Made by a program: the position numbers and the translations under genes. The notes below the pieces were generated by a model. It was given only the letters and a program-made list of their open reading frames with translations. It did not search any database and was not told the origin of the DNA. DNA of 64,000 bases, taken from assembly GCF_000444875.1 (NCBI RefSeq), contig NC_021985.1, positions 8,204,170 through 8,268,169 of the forward strand, written 5' to 3'. Position 1 is the first letter of the stretch; every line of letters begins with the position of its first letter. This DNA is from Streptomyces collinus Tu 365 (lineage in GTDB: Bacteria > Actinomycetota > Actinomycetes > Streptomycetales > Streptomycetaceae). Of this stretch, positions 63,881-64,000 are shown piece after piece.

Positions 63881-64000
63881 GCGGGACCATAGTGGCCCGT
63901 GAACCGTGCAGACCGCGTCCGCCGGCCCGGGCACGTCACCGCACCGTAAGAAGGGGCCGCCGGCGAACAGCTCCCGGGCGACCTCTCCTGGCGGGGTCCT

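Overview
The window looks like an actinobacterial chromosome, most likely Streptomyces. It is very GC-rich with strong G/C third-position bias, and it carries families typical of that genus: twin HTH/membrane regulators, DUF4265, DUF393, EF-hand protein, TetR/SDR and AraC/aldo-keto pairs, TniB/TniQ transposon genes and helicase-associated repeat proteins. The many truncated genes, an intact IS and a dense set of conflict genes suggest a chromosome-arm accessory region or a merged set of decayed integrative elements, not core genome.

Layout. (1) 1-6.4 kb: a secreted protein (partial), DUF4265, a membrane-tethered XRE regulator, a small four-cysteine secreted protein, and debris of HNH and integrase genes. 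(2) 6.4-12.1 kb: a 1645-residue secreted polymorphic toxin (ricin lectin, Ala-rich coiled coil, HINT, unassigned C-terminal toxin) with its likely immunity gene and a terminator. (3) 12.1-19.6 kb: gene fragments (ankyrin, DNA ligase, TPR) around two metabolic pairs, TetR|SDR and AKR|AraC, then a tiny secreted peptide gene and an EF-hand protein. (4) 19.9-24.9 kb: DUF393, an intact IS5-like element with perfect 20-bp ends, a truncated TPR protein and fragments.

(5) 24.9-39.7 kb: a defence island. It has a HEPN-motif gene, a complete qatABCD anti-phage operon (all minus strand, with overlapping start/stop codons), a plus-strand cluster of a GNAT-like/Cys-motif protein, a GIY-YIG protein and a PD-(D/E)XK nuclease, then a trypsin-NACHT-transmembrane protein coupled to a trypco2 gene and facing a membrane coiled-coil protein. 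(6) 39.9-43.6 kb: the decayed rear part of a Mu/Tn7-like transposition operon with a truncated transposase and three consecutive TniB-like ATPase genes, the third lacking a P-loop. (7) 43.9-56.3 kb: an AlbA_2 (Schlafen-type) protein, a P-loop NTPase with 22 TPR-like repeats, a lipoprotein, a partial duplicate of the NACHT gene, an HTH-TM-ricin regulator, two related ~40-residue peptides, and a convergent three-Cys (Gp37/Gp68)/TcmP pair. (8) 56.7-64 kb: an excisionase-like gene, a chimeric MFS gene, helicase fragments in both orientations, a lactonase-like MBL enzyme, and remnants of IstB, TniQ, a Ser/Thr kinase and helicase-associated repeats.

How it fits together: Qat, the NACHT module and the nuclease cluster are all plausible phage-defence units, flanked by transposon remnants that may have delivered them. 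The least-described candidates are the GNAT/GIY-YIG/PD-(D/E)XK cluster, the HEPN gene behind Qat, the toxin C-terminal domain and the two small peptides. No rRNA, intact tRNA or CRISPR array was seen.
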